Notes: generated by a model from the letters alone, not told the origin. Shown: positions 5,408 through 12,309, counted from the stretch's first letter. The stretch is DNA of 16,167 nt from Pseudomonadota bacterium (GCA_023428035.1 JAEYZO010000480.1:1-16167), one strand, 5' to 3'. A program made the numbers and translations.

Positions 5408-6121
5408 ATGGCCGACGACAAGAAGAAGAAGGGCGCCGACGCCAAGGGCGCCAAGGGCGCGAAGCCGGCCGGCGGCGGAAAGCCCTCCCCGGCGAAGGCG
5501 TCGCCCGCCAAGGCCAAGGCGAAGAAGCCCGCCGAGAAGCCCGAGGGCGAGCGCGTCGAGCGCGGCCCGGAGCAGAAGATCCCGCCCCGGCTGCGCGACA
5601 AGTACCGCTCCGAGGTGGTGCCCGCGCTCCAGCGGCAGTTCAACTACGCCAACCCGATGCAGGTGCCGCGGATCACCAAGGTGACCGTGAACATGGGCCT
5701 CGGCGAGGCCGTGGCGAACGCCAAGATCATCGAGATGGGCGTCGACCAGGTCACCGCCATCACCGGCCAGAAGCCCGTGGTGACCCGCGCGCGGAAGAGC
5801 ATCGCGACCTTCAAGCTCCGCACCGGCGTGCCGATCGGGGTGATGGTCACCCTGCGCCGCGAGCGGATGTGGGAGTTCCTCGACCGGCTGATCACCTTCG
5901 CGCTGCCGCGCGTGAGGGACTTCAAGGGCGTGAGCCCGAAGGCCTTCGACGGGAAGGGCAACTACACCCTCGGGGTGAAGGAGCAGATCATCTTCCCGGA
6001 GATCAACTACGACACCGTGGAGAAGGTGAAGGGGCTCAACATCTCCGTCACCACCACGGCGAAGAACGACGAGGAGGGCCGCGCGCTCCTCCAGCACCTC
6101 GGGATGCCGTTCCGCGCCTGA
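5408..6121 (+). CDS. rplE: 50S ribosomal protein L5 with long basic N-terminal tail
   Basis: L5 binds 5S rRNA in the central protuberance and contacts P-site tRNA. The canonical protein of about 179 residues is present from residue 61: RLRDKYRSEVVPALQRQFNY, then MQVPRITKVTVNMGLGEAV (83-101), GQKPVVTRARKSIATFKLR and a normal C-terminus ending LLQHLGMPFRA. Ahead of it is a 60-residue Lys/Ala/Pro/Gly tail containing ADDKKKKGADAKGAKGAKP and KPSPAKASPAKAKAKKPAEK, resembling histone-H1-like tails. The start at 5408 is supported by an AAGAGGACCGAAG ribosome-binding region, and no ATG or GTG codon occurs in frame between it and the core, so the tail is real. Total length is 237 residues. Confidence 0.97.
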   Translation: MADDKKKKGADAKGAKGAKPAGGGKPSPAKASPAKAKAKKPAEKPEGERVERGPEQKIPPRLRDKYRSEVVPALQRQFNYANPMQVPRITKVTVNMGLGEAVANAKIIEMGVDQVTAITGQKPVVTRARKSIATFKLRTGVPIGVMVTLRRERMWEFLDRLITFALPRVRDFKGVSPKAFDGKGNYTLGVKEQIIFPEINYDTVEKVKGLNISVTTTAKNDEEGRALLQHLGMPFRA

Positions 6122-6149
6122 GGGCGCGCGTTGAGAGTGGAGATAGACC

Positions 6150-6335
6150 GTGGCACGTGCCTGTTCGTTCGCGAAGCTGCAACAGACGCCGAAGTTCTCG
6201 GTGCGCCACCGCAACCGCTGCCGGGTGTGCGGCCGCGCCCGGGGCTACTACCGCAAGTTCGAGCTCTGCCGGGTCTGCCTGCGGAACCTCGCCCTCCGCG
6301 GTGAGCTCCCCGGCGTGATCAAGGCGAGCTGGTGA
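6150..6335 (+). CDS. rpsN: 30S ribosomal protein S14, zinc-binding type
   Basis: S14 helps assemble the head of the small subunit. The 61-residue product is the short zinc (type Z) form, with CRVC at 24-27 and CRVC at 40-43 supplying the four ligands and a typical ending GELPGVIKASW. The start is GTG at 6150, supported by GGAG seven bases upstream; the following residues ARACSFAKLQQTPKF match the family. The zinc form contrasts with the 101-residue zinc-free form of E. coli. It sits in the standard slot between L5 and S8. Confidence 0.97.
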   Translation: MARACSFAKLQQTPKFSVRHRNRCRVCGRARGYYRKFELCRVCLRNLALRGELPGVIKASW

Positions 6336-6345
6336 GAGGTCGACG

Positions 6346-6744
6346 ATGCTGACGGACCCCATTTCAGACATGCTGACCCGGATCCGGAACGCCGCCCTGG
6401 CGCGCCACGATCGGGTCTCCCTCCCGGCGTCGCGGCTGAAGCGCAGCGTGGCCGAGATCCTCGTGAGCGAGGGCTACGTCTCGTCGGTGCAGGACGAGAC
6501 CACCGACACCGGCGCGTCGCGCCTGGTGCTGGTGCTGAAGTACGGCCGCGACCGCAAGCCCGCCATCGAGGGCCTGCGCCGCGTGTCGCGCCCCGGCAAG
6601 CGGGTGTACGTGCCGAGCAAGGACATCGGCAAGGTGCGCAACGGCCTCGGGATCTCGGTGCTGAGCACCTCCCGCGGAGTGATGAGCGACCGGGCCGCGC
6701 GCCAGCAGGGCGTGGGCGGCGAGGTCCTCTGCGAGGTCTGGTAG
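6346..6744 (+). CDS. rpsH: 30S ribosomal protein S8
   Basis: S8 binds the central domain of 16S rRNA and in E. coli represses spc operon translation. The 132-residue product has the expected length, beginning MLTDPISDMLTRIRNAALAR and ending with the C-terminal signature STSRGVMSDRAARQQGVGGE followed by VLCEVW. The ATG lies 10 bases after rpsN, with GAGAGGTCG as ribosome-binding site. If S8 controls its operon here too, the rplX-rplE or rplF-rplR gaps would be the places to look. Confidence 0.97.
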   Translation: MLTDPISDMLTRIRNAALARHDRVSLPASRLKRSVAEILVSEGYVSSVQDETTDTGASRLVLVLKYGRDRKPAIEGLRRVSRPGKRVYVPSKDIGKVRNGLGISVLSTSRGVMSDRAARQQGVGGEVLCEVW

Positions 6745-6753
6745 GAGACTGCG

Positions 6754-7323
6754 ATGTCGAAGGTCGGAAAGCGCCCGGTGGCGCTGGAAAAGAACGTGTC
6801 GGTCAACGTCGGCGCGGGCTTCTTCGAGGTCAAGGGCCCGAAGGGCACCGTGCGCCGCGCGCTCCCCGCGGGCTACGGCATCGAGGTCGCCGGCGCCGAG
6901 GCGAGCGTGGTCGCCAAGGACGACGCCGCCAAGGCGGCCCTGTCGCGCATGGGCGGGACCATCCGCGCGCACCTCAACAACGCCGTGGTGGGCGTGACCA
7001 AGGGCTACGCGCAGAAGCTCAAGCTCGAGGGCACGGGCTACCGCGTGGAGATGAAGGGCCAGCAGCTCACCCTGTCGCTCGGCAAGTCGCACCCCGAGGT
7101 GTACGAGATGCCGAAGGCCGTCACGGTGAAGATCCCCGGCGACAGCAAGGGCACCGTGCTCGAGCTCGACTCGGTCGACAAGGACCTCCTTGGCCAGGTG
7201 GTGGCGCAGCTCCAGTCGCTCCGCCCCCCGGAGCCCTACAAGGGCAAGGGCGTGAGGATCGACGGGGTGAAGATCCGCCAGAAGGCCGGCAAGGCTGGCA
7301 AGGGCGGCAAGGGCGGCAAGTGA
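6754..7323 (+). CDS. rplF: 50S ribosomal protein L6
   Basis: L6 sits near the sarcin-ricin loop and the factor-binding site of the large subunit. The 189-residue product shows both halves of the duplicated fold: KGPKGTVRRALP (28-39) and LKLEGTGYRVEMKGQQLTL, then the signature PPEPYKGKGVRIDGVKIRQK near 158-177. The last 12 residues (KAGKAGKGGKGGK) are a Gly/Lys tail. Homologues are about 177-180 residues, so the tail accounts for the extra length. The gene is 9 bases after rpsH, with a 65-base gap to the start of rplR. Confidence 0.97.
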   Translation: MSKVGKRPVALEKNVSVNVGAGFFEVKGPKGTVRRALPAGYGIEVAGAEASVVAKDDAAKAALSRMGGTIRAHLNNAVVGVTKGYAQKLKLEGTGYRVEMKGQQLTLSLGKSHPEVYEMPKAVTVKIPGDSKGTVLELDSVDKDLLGQVVAQLQSLRPPEPYKGKGVRIDGVKIRQKAGKAGKGGKGGK

Positions 7324-7341
7324 TCGAGACGCTCCCGTAGC

Positions 7342-7367
7342 CGAGCGGTGTGACAGTCACCCGCTCG
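7342..7367 (+). other. hairpin in the rplF-rplR gap
   Basis: CGAGCGG (7342-7348), a bulged T, and GTG (7350-7352) can pair with CACCCGCTCG (7358-7367) around an ACAGT loop: 10 base pairs with a single bulge. It occupies the middle of the only long gap in this part of the operon and ends 21 bases before the rplR ATG. There is no following T run, so it is more likely a processing or translational control element than a terminator. Confidence 0.4.
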
Positions 7368-7379
7368 TACGCGGGGCAC

Positions 7380-7383
7380 GAGG
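7380..7383 (+). promoter_or_regulatory. ribosome-binding site deciding the rplR start
   Basis: GAGG lies 5 bases upstream of the ATG at 7389. It favours this codon over the in-frame GTG at 7350, which is inside the hairpin stem and has no ribosome-binding site. Confidence 0.55.
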
Positions 7384-7388
7384 ACGCG

Positions 7389-7754
7389 ATGAAGAGCAAG
7401 GACGACCAGAAGGCCCGGCGCAAGGCGCGCATCCGGGGCAAGGTGAGCGGCACGGCCGAGCGGCCGCGGCTGTCGGTGTTCCGTTCGTCGAAGCACATCT
7501 ACGCGCAGGTCATCGACGACCAGCGCGGCACGACCCTCGCGGCGGTGAGCACCCTCTCGCCCGACCTGCGCGGCGCGGTCTCCGAGGACCGCAAGCTCGA
7601 CGCGGCCCGCAAGGTGGGCGAGGCCATCGCGAAGCTCTGCCTCGGCAAGAGCATCGAGAAGGTCGTGTTCGACCGCAACGGCAACGTCTACCACCCGAAC
7701 AACCGCGTGGGCGCCCTCGCCGACGCCGCCCGCAAGGCCGGGCTGAACTTCTGA
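7389..7754 (+). CDS. rplR: 50S ribosomal protein L18
   Basis: L18 binds 5S rRNA together with L5. From the ATG at 7389 the protein has 121 residues, the usual length, starting MKSKDDQKARRKARIRGKVS and continuing GTAERPRLSVFRSSKHIYAQ VIDD in the family pattern. It ends FDRNGNVYHPNNRVGALADAARKAGLNF, with the conserved FDR-G motif. An in-frame GTG at 7350 would add 13 residues absent from homologues and is not preferred. Confidence 0.95.
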   Translation: MKSKDDQKARRKARIRGKVSGTAERPRLSVFRSSKHIYAQVIDDQRGTTLAAVSTLSPDLRGAVSEDRKLDAARKVGEAIAKLCLGKSIEKVVFDRNGNVYHPNNRVGALADAARKAGLNF

Positions 7755-7762
7755 GCCCGAAC

Positions 7763-7769
7763 AGGAAGG
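7763..7769 (+). promoter_or_regulatory. ribosome-binding site deciding the rpsE start
   Basis: AGGAAGG is 6 bases before the ATG at 7776, but only 3 before an in-frame GTG at 7773 and 12 before an ATG at 7782. This makes 7776 the best start. Confidence 0.55.
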
Positions 7770-7775
7770 TCTGTG

Positions 7776-8288
7776 ATGTCGATGGCTGACAGCGACGAGT
7801 CGCGCGAGCTCAAGGAGCGCGTCGTCAACATCAACCGCGTCGCCAAGGTGGTGAAGGGCGGTCGCCGGTTCTCGTTCTCGGCCCTGGTGGTCGTGGGCGA
7901 CGGCTCGGGTCGCGTGGGCGTCGGCCTCGGCAAGGCCAACGAGGTGCCCGAGGCGATCCGCAAGGGCAACGAGCAGGCGCGCAAGAACCTGTTCTCGATC
8001 CCGCTGCTCGGCGGCACCATCCCCCACGAGGCGATGGGCCACTTCGGCGCGGGCGAGGTGCTCCTCCGCCCGGCGTCTCCTGGCACGGGCGTGATCGCGG
8101 GCGGCGCGGTGCGCGCGGTGGTCGAGAGCGCGGGCATCCGCGACATCCTCACCAAGAGCCTCGGGAGCCGGAACCCGCACAACGCGGTGAAGGCCACCAT
8201 CAACGCGCTCCAGCAGCTCCGTGACATCCACGCGACCGCGACCCGCCGCGGCAAGAACCCCGACGAGATCGCGGGCCCGGCGGCCTGA
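7776..8288 (+). CDS. rpsE: 30S ribosomal protein S5
   Basis: S5 lies at the mRNA entry channel and contributes to decoding fidelity. The product, 170 residues from the ATG at 7776, has LKERVVNINRVAKVVKGGRR, then FSALVVVGDGSGRVGVGLGK and EVPEAIRKGNEQARKNL (double-stranded RNA-binding half), followed by GAGEVLLRPASPGTGVIAGG and SAGIRDILTKSLGSRNPHN in the C-terminal half. These segments match family signatures closely. It sits between L18 and L30 as usual. Confidence 0.97.
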   Translation: MSMADSDESRELKERVVNINRVAKVVKGGRRFSFSALVVVGDGSGRVGVGLGKANEVPEAIRKGNEQARKNLFSIPLLGGTIPHEAMGHFGAGEVLLRPASPGTGVIAGGAVRAVVESAGIRDILTKSLGSRNPHNAVKATINALQQLRDIHATATRRGKNPDEIAGPAA

Positions 8289-8299
8289 GGAGAGACGTC

Positions 8300-8491
8300 A
8301 TGGCGAAGCCCAAGCTCCGCGTCGTGCAGCGACGCTCCACCATCGGCGAGCGCCACCAGTTCGAGAAGACCCTCGCGGGACTCGGGCTGCGTGGGCCGCA
8401 GTCCGAGGTGGTGGTCGACAACACCCCGGCGTTCCGGGGGATGGTCAAGAAGGTCATTCACCTCGTCTCCGTGGAGGAGATCGATGGCTAA
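8300..8491 (+). CDS. rpmD: 50S ribosomal protein L30
   Basis: L30 is a small large-subunit protein. The 63-residue product shows KLRVVQRRSTIGERHQFEKT followed by LAGLGLRGPQSEVVVDNTPA and FRGMVKKVIHLVSVEEI, matching the L-x-x-L-G-L-x-x-x-x-x-V-x-x-x-x-N-P-x-x-R-G-M pattern, with Thr-Pro in this copy. Its stop codon TAA (8489-8491) overlaps the first 8 bases of rplO, suggesting translational coupling. The upstream ribosome-binding site is GGAGAG. Confidence 0.95.
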   Translation: MAKPKLRVVQRRSTIGERHQFEKTLAGLGLRGPQSEVVVDNTPAFRGMVKKVIHLVSVEEIDG

Positions 8492-8975
8492 CGTACTCAG
8501 CAACCTGCACCCGCCCGCCGGCGCGGTGCGCGCCCGGACCCGCAGGGGCCGCGGCGTGGGCTCGGGCCTCGGCAAGACCGCGGGCAAGGGCCAGAAGGGC
8601 CAGAAGGCCCGGCACCCGGGCAACTTCTCCAAGACGGCGTTCCAGGGCGGGCAGACCCCGATCCAGCGCCGGCTGCCGAAGCGCGGGTTCCACAACCCCT
8701 TCCCGACCGAGATCGCCGCGGTGAACGTCGGCGCGCTCACGAAGGTCTACGACGCGGGCTCCACGGTGGACCTCGACTCGCTCAAGACCCACCGCCTGGT
8801 CGACAAGCACGCGACGCGGGTGAAGGTCCTCGGCGACGGCGAGCTCGACCGCAAGCTCTCGCTGAAGGTCCACGCGATCTCGGCGGGCGCCCGTACGAAG
8901 ATCGAGGCCGCCGGCGGGAGCGTCGAGCTCCTGCCCTTCGACGCCGCGCCCAAGGGAGGGAGCAACCCGGCCTGA
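8484..8975 (+). CDS. rplO: 50S ribosomal protein L15
   Basis: L15 is a late-assembly protein of the large subunit. From the ATG at 8484 the protein has 163 residues. It has the Gly/Arg/Lys-rich N-terminal extension that threads into rRNA (RGRGVGSGLGKTAGKGQKGQ, about 22-41) and the signature FQGGQTPIQRRLPKRGF. The start is set by GGAGG at 8473-8477, six bases before the ATG, and lies inside rpmD by 8 bases. The C-terminal end (DAAPKGGSNPA) is a little longer than in typical homologues. Its stop codon is in the loop of a perfect 8-bp hairpin. Confidence 0.96.
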   Translation: MANVLSNLHPPAGAVRARTRRGRGVGSGLGKTAGKGQKGQKARHPGNFSKTAFQGGQTPIQRRLPKRGFHNPFPTEIAAVNVGALTKVYDAGSTVDLDSLKTHRLVDKHATRVKVLGDGELDRKLSLKVHAISAGARTKIEAAGGSVELLPFDAAPKGGSNPA

Positions 8976-8984
8976 AGCCGGGTT
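8964..8984 (+). other. hairpin spanning the rplO stop codon
   Basis: AACCCGGC (8964-8971) pairs perfectly with GCCGGGTT (8977-8984) around a CTGAA loop that contains most of the rplO stop codon (TGA, 8973-8975). It is followed by ATAG, not a T run. It is the first of two adjacent hairpins between rplO and secY. Confidence 0.5.
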
Positions 8985-8990
8985 ATAGAG

Positions 8991-9022
8991 CGCCGCCGCG
9001 GGGTGACACCCTCACGGCGGCG
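8991..9022 (+). terminator. terminator-like hairpin between rplO and secY
   Basis: CGCCGCCG (8991-8998) pairs with CGGCGGCG (9015-9022), and the 16-base interior can form a further GGGT/ACCC stem (9001-9011). A pyrimidine tract (TTCCCTCTCCCTCC) follows. It could be a partial terminator, pause site or RNase-protecting structure separating ribosomal genes from secY. Without a U run, full termination is doubtful, and secY has no obvious separate promoter here. Confidence 0.4.
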
Positions 9023-9057
9023 TTCCCTCTCCCTCCAAGACCCCACGGACGGACCGC

Positions 9058-10380
9058 ATGGCACTGAGCGCGCTGGCGAACATCGGCAAGATCCCGGAGC
9101 TGCGGCGACGTCTGCTCTTCACTCTGGGCATGCTCGCCGTCTACCGCATCGGGGTCTTCGTGACCGTGCCCGGGGCGGACCGCAAGGCCATGCAGGAGAT
9201 CATGGGTCAGGGCGACTCGAACTCGCTCCTGAACCTCATGAACCTCTTCTCCGGCGGCGCGCTCGAGCAGGTGAGCATCTTCGCGCTCGGCATCATGCCG
9301 TACGTCTCCGCCTCGATCATCCTCCAGCTCCTGGGCTCGATCTCGAAGCCCCTCGAGGAGCTGCGCAAGGAGGGCGAGGTCGGCCAGCGCAAGTTCAACC
9401 AGTACACCCGCTACCTCACCATCGGCATCGCCCTGGTGCAGGGCATCTCCATCGCCCTCTGGCTCCAGGGTCGCACCACCGTCGACGGCCTCAACGTCGT
9501 GCGCGACCAGGGCTGGGGCTTTCGCCTCCTGGCGATGCTGACCCTCACCACTGGCACGTCGTTCGTCATGTGGCTCGGCGAGCAGATCACCGAGCGCGGC
9601 ATCGGCAACGGCACCTCGCTGATCATCTTCGCGGGCATCGTCGCCGACTTCCCGCAGGCCGTCGGCCAGACCTGGCAGTTCACCAGCACCGGGCAGATCC
9701 AGCCCGTCTCGCTGCTGATCGCCCTGGTGCTCACCCTGGCCTCGGTCGCCGTGATCGTCTTCTTCGAGCGCGGTCAGCGCCGCATCCCGATCGAGTACTC
9801 CCGCCGCATCATCGGCCGGAAGATGTACGGCGGGCAGCGCACGCACCTCCCGCTCCGAGTGAACTCCTCCGGGGTGATCCCGCCGCTCTTCGCGAGCACG
9901 GTGCTCATGCTCCCGGCGACGCTGGCGAACCTCCGCATCCCTGGGATGGAGGCCGCCCGCGACGCGATCCAGCGCGGCGACTGGATGTACAACACCGCCT
10001 TCGTCACGCTCACCGTGTTCTTCTGCTACTTCTACACATCCGTCACGTTCCCCCCGGTGGACGTGGCCGACAACCTGAAGAAGCAGGGGGCCTTCATCCC
10101 GAACATCCGCCCGGGCAAGCAGACGGCGGACTACATCGAGAAGGTCCTCATGCGGATCACCTTCGGCGGCGCCGTGTACGTCGCCGTGATCTGCATCCTC
10201 CCGGACTTCATGCGGCAGTACCTCCGCATCACGTTCCCCTTCGGCGGCACCTCGATCATGATCGTGGTGGGCGTCGCGCTCGACACGGTCAACCAGATCG
10301 AGTCGTACCTGATCTCCCGCCACTACGAGGGCTTCACGGGCCCGAGCGGCCCCACCCTCCAAGGCCGGAGGGCCGCGTGA
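9058..10380 (+). CDS. secY: preprotein translocase channel subunit SecY
   Basis: SecY is the inner-membrane channel of the Sec machinery, working with SecE, SecG and SecA. The 440-residue protein has the family length and about ten membrane segments. Conserved landmarks are ALGIMPYVSASIILQLLGS (TM2, 76-94), GEQITERGIGNGTSLIIF (174-191), RRIPIEYSRRI, LPLRVNSSGVIPPLFAS (264-280), GAFIPNIRPGKQTADYIEKV (344-363) and FGGTSIMIVVGVALDTVNQI (395-414, TM10). The start at 9058 gives the expected N-terminus (MALSALANIGKIPELRRR). Its stop overlaps the adk start codon (GTGA). It follows rplO after an 82-base gap with two hairpins. Confidence 0.98.
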   Translation: MALSALANIGKIPELRRRLLFTLGMLAVYRIGVFVTVPGADRKAMQEIMGQGDSNSLLNLMNLFSGGALEQVSIFALGIMPYVSASIILQLLGSISKPLEELRKEGEVGQRKFNQYTRYLTIGIALVQGISIALWLQGRTTVDGLNVVRDQGWGFRLLAMLTLTTGTSFVMWLGEQITERGIGNGTSLIIFAGIVADFPQAVGQTWQFTSTGQIQPVSLLIALVLTLASVAVIVFFERGQRRIPIEYSRRIIGRKMYGGQRTHLPLRVNSSGVIPPLFASTVLMLPATLANLRIPGMEAARDAIQRGDWMYNTAFVTLTVFFCYFYTSVTFPPVDVADNLKKQGAFIPNIRPGKQTADYIEKVLMRITFGGAVYVAVICILPDFMRQYLRITFPFGGTSIMIVVGVALDTVNQIESYLISRHYEGFTGPSGPTLQGRRAA

Positions 10381-11024
10381 GCGACATCGTCTTCATCGGC
10401 CCCCCGGGAGCGGGCAAGGGCACCCAGGCCCAGCGGCTCTGCGCGCGCCTCGACGTCCCGCAGGTGTCGACCGGCGACATGCTCCGCGCGGCCCGCAAGG
10501 CCGGCAGCGAGCTCGGCCGCAAGGCCGACGAGTACATGTCCAAGGGCGACCTGGTGCCCGACGAGGTGGTCATCGGCCTGGTGGAGGAGCGCCTCCGTCA
10601 GCCCGACGCGGCCGGGGGCTTCGTCCTCGACGGGTTCCCGCGCACGGTGCCCCAGGCCGAGGCCCTCGACCGGATGCTCGCGAAGCTCGGCCGGGGGATC
10701 ACCGACGTGGTCCTGCTCGAGGTGCCCGACGCCCTGATCGTCGAGCGCATCACCGGCCGAAGGGTCGGCGAGACCACTGGACGGATCTATCACATCAAGT
10801 ATGATCCGCCCCCCTCGCCGGACCGCGGCGACGGGGGCGAGCGGCTCCTCACCCGCGACGACGACCGCGAAGAGGTCGTTCGTGCACGTCTGGCGAGCTA
10901 CTCCGCGCAGACGGCGCCCCTGGCGGCCTACTACGGCAACCGCGGGCTCCTCCGGCGGGTCGACGGCGTCGGCTCCGTCGACGAAGTGACCCAGGCCATC
11001 AACCGCTCGATCGGAGCCGCGTAG
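10377..11024 (+). CDS. adk: adenylate kinase
   Basis: Adenylate kinase interconverts ATP + AMP and 2 ADP in the cytoplasm. The 215-residue product has the P-loop GPPGAGKGT (8-16), STGDMLRAA (31-39), the AMP-binding DGFPRT (85-90) and the lid region from GRRVGETTGRIYHIKYDPP (128-146) to RLLTRDDDREE. The lid lacks the four cysteines of zinc-type kinases and is fairly short. The start is a GTG at 10377 that overlaps the secY stop by 4 bases (GTGA), with GGAGGG at 10367-10372 as ribosome-binding site. Placement between secY and infA is common; the usual map gene after adk is missing. Confidence 0.97.
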   Translation: MSDIVFIGPPGAGKGTQAQRLCARLDVPQVSTGDMLRAARKAGSELGRKADEYMSKGDLVPDEVVIGLVEERLRQPDAAGGFVLDGFPRTVPQAEALDRMLAKLGRGITDVVLLEVPDALIVERITGRRVGETTGRIYHIKYDPPPSPDRGDGGERLLTRDDDREEVVRARLASYSAQTAPLAAYYGNRGLLRRVDGVGSVDEVTQAINRSIGAA

Positions 11025-11032
11025 AGAAACCC

Positions 11033-11284
11033 ATGGCGAGAAAGCCTTACTCCCAAGGCCCGCGGGAACCCAAGGGCGACAAGCTCGAGTTCGAGGGCGC
11101 CGTTCTCGAGGCCCTGCCGAACGCCATGTTCCGCGTGCGGTGCGACAACGGCCTCGACGTGCTCGCCACGATCTCTGGCCGCATGCGCCAGTACTACATC
11201 CGCATCCTCCCCGGCGACAAAGTGAGCGTCGAGGTGAGCCCCTATGACCTCTCGAAGGGCCGGATCACCTACCGGCACAAGTGA
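11033..11284 (+). CDS. infA: translation initiation factor IF-1
   Basis: IF-1 occupies the A site of the small subunit during initiation. The 83-residue OB-fold protein contains EGAVLEALPNAMFRVRCDNG (about 21-40), ISGRMRQYYIRILPGDKVSV and the C-terminal SPYDLSKGRITYRHK, all family signatures. It is about 11 residues longer than the usual 72; the extra residues are the N-terminal MARKPYSQGPREPKG. The HISGKM motif common to many IF-1 proteins reads TISGRM here. It follows adk after 8 bases. A 6-bp GCGCGC inverted repeat (11288-11302) lies directly downstream. Confidence 0.96.
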   Translation: MARKPYSQGPREPKGDKLEFEGAVLEALPNAMFRVRCDNGLDVLATISGRMRQYYIRILPGDKVSVEVSPYDLSKGRITYRHK

Positions 11285-11287
11285 CCC

Positions 11288-11302
11288 GCGCGCGCCGCGC
11301 GC
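11288..11302 (+). other. inverted repeat in the infA-rpmJ gap
   Basis: GCGCGC occurs at 11288-11293 and 11297-11302 with GCC between, able to form a 6-bp stem. It lies just past the infA stop. In such GC-rich DNA this could easily be chance. Confidence 0.25.
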
Positions 11303-11320
11303 CCCGAACGAGTAGCGAGA

Positions 11321-11434
11321 ATGAAGGTTCGCCCGTCCGTGAAGAAGATCTGCGACAAGTGCAAGGTGATCCGCCGCCGCGGGGTGGTCCGGATCATTTG
11401 TGACAATCCCCGACACAAGCAGCGGCAGGGTTGA
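11321..11434 (+). CDS. rpmJ: 50S ribosomal protein L36
   Basis: L36 is the smallest ribosomal protein, a zinc ribbon in the large subunit. The 37-residue product begins MKVRPSVKKICDKCKVIRRR and ends ICDNPRHKQRQG. The zinc ligands C11, C14, C27 and H32 (CxxC-x12-C-x4-H) are intact, so this is the zinc-binding (C+) form. It starts at the ATG at 11321 and ends at TGA 11432-11434, 3 bases before rpsM. It is too short to be picked up by many ORF filters. Confidence 0.97.
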   Translation: MKVRPSVKKICDKCKVIRRRGVVRIICDNPRHKQRQG

Positions 11435-11437
11435 GAC

Positions 11438-11812
11438 ATGGCTCGAATTGCAGGCGTTGACCTCCCCGGTCGCAAGCACATCTCCATCGCCCTCCAGTAC
11501 CTCTACGGCATCGGTCAGGCGACCTCCGTCGAGATCTGCACCAAGGCCGACGTGCCCCTCGACAAGCGCGCGCAGGACCTCACCGAGGCCGAGGTGCGCC
11601 GCCTCCGCGAGATCATCGACGCGGAGTACCGCGTCGAGGGCGACCTGCGCCGCGAGGTGCAGATGAACATCAAGCGGCTGATGGACCTCGGGTGCTACCG
11701 AGGCCTCCGCCACCGCCGCGGGCTGCCGGTGAACGGCCAGCGCACGCACACCAACGCCCGCACCCGCAAGGGCCCCCGCAAGGGCCTCGCGGTCGCGCGT
11801 TCGAAGAAGTGA
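11438..11812 (+). CDS. rpsM: 30S ribosomal protein S13
   Basis: S13 is at the top of the 30S head, contacting the P-site tRNA and bridging to L5. The 124-residue product begins MARIAGVDLPGRKHISIALQ and has YLYGIGQATSVEIC, then the helical region and the signature LGCYRGLRHRRGLPVNGQRT followed by HTNARTRKGPRKG with a basic tail. Length and sequence are normal. It starts 3 bases after the rpmJ stop, and a 56-base gap precedes rpsK. Confidence 0.97.
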   Translation: MARIAGVDLPGRKHISIALQYLYGIGQATSVEICTKADVPLDKRAQDLTEAEVRRLREIIDAEYRVEGDLRREVQMNIKRLMDLGCYRGLRHRRGLPVNGQRTHTNARTRKGPRKGLAVARSKK

Positions 11813-11868
11813 CCGAAGGCTGAGCGCGCGGATCGTTCCGGCGACGTTGTACGGATAGAGGAATCTCG

Positions 11869-12282
11869 ATGGCCAAGGCGCAAGGGTCCGCCGCTTCGAA
11901 GGCTGCGGCGAAGGGCAAGAAGAAGGTCAAGAAGAACGTGCCGAAGGGTGTGTGTCACATCCAGGCGACGTTCAACAACACCATCGTCACGATCGCCGAC
12001 GTGTACGGCAACACCGTGGCGTGGTCGTCTGCGGGCTCGCGGGGCTTCAAGGGCTCGCGCAAGAGCACGCCCTTCGCCGCCCAGGTGGCCGCGGAGGACG
12101 CCGCCCGCAAGGCGCAGGAGCACGGCATGCGCGAGGTCGCGGTGTTCGTGCGCGGCCCCGGCGCGGGCCGCGAGAGCGCGCTCCGGGCGCTGCAGACCGC
12201 GGGCTTCCGCGTGACGCTGATCCGCGACGTGACCCCCATTCCGCACAACGGGTGCCGGCCGCCGAAGCGCCGCCGCGTCTGA
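11869..12282 (+). CDS. rpsK: 30S ribosomal protein S11
   Basis: S11 lines the platform of the small subunit near the E-site mRNA. The 137-residue product has CHIQATFNNTIVTIADVYGN, then WSSAGSRGFKGSRKSTPFAAQ with KAQEHGMREVAVFVRGPGAG and the C-terminal signature IRDVTPIPHNGCRPPKRRRV. Before the core is an N-terminal Lys/Ala segment (AKAQGSAASKAAAKGKKKVK), slightly longer than usual. Start ATG at 11869 has GAGG upstream. Confidence 0.97.
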   Translation: MAKAQGSAASKAAAKGKKKVKKNVPKGVCHIQATFNNTIVTIADVYGNTVAWSSAGSRGFKGSRKSTPFAAQVAAEDAARKAQEHGMREVAVFVRGPGAGRESALRALQTAGFRVTLIRDVTPIPHNGCRPPKRRRV

Positions 12283-12309
12283 AAGTTCTTTAGGAGAGAA
12301 GAGACCGCC

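Noticed and set aside
4592..6214. 540-codon minus-strand ORF
   Set aside because: Antisense to rplN, rplX and rplE, which are certain; no recognisable domain.
7350..7388. GTG start for L18 at 7350
   Set aside because: Adds 13 residues absent from homologues and lies in a hairpin without a ribosome-binding site.
8983..10362. 459-codon minus-strand ORF
   Set aside because: Antisense to secY, with the typical shadow composition.
9003..10376. Upstream extension of the adk frame
   Set aside because: Before 10377 this frame overlaps secY and reads as low-complexity His/Arg/Pro; the real adk start is the GTG at 10377.
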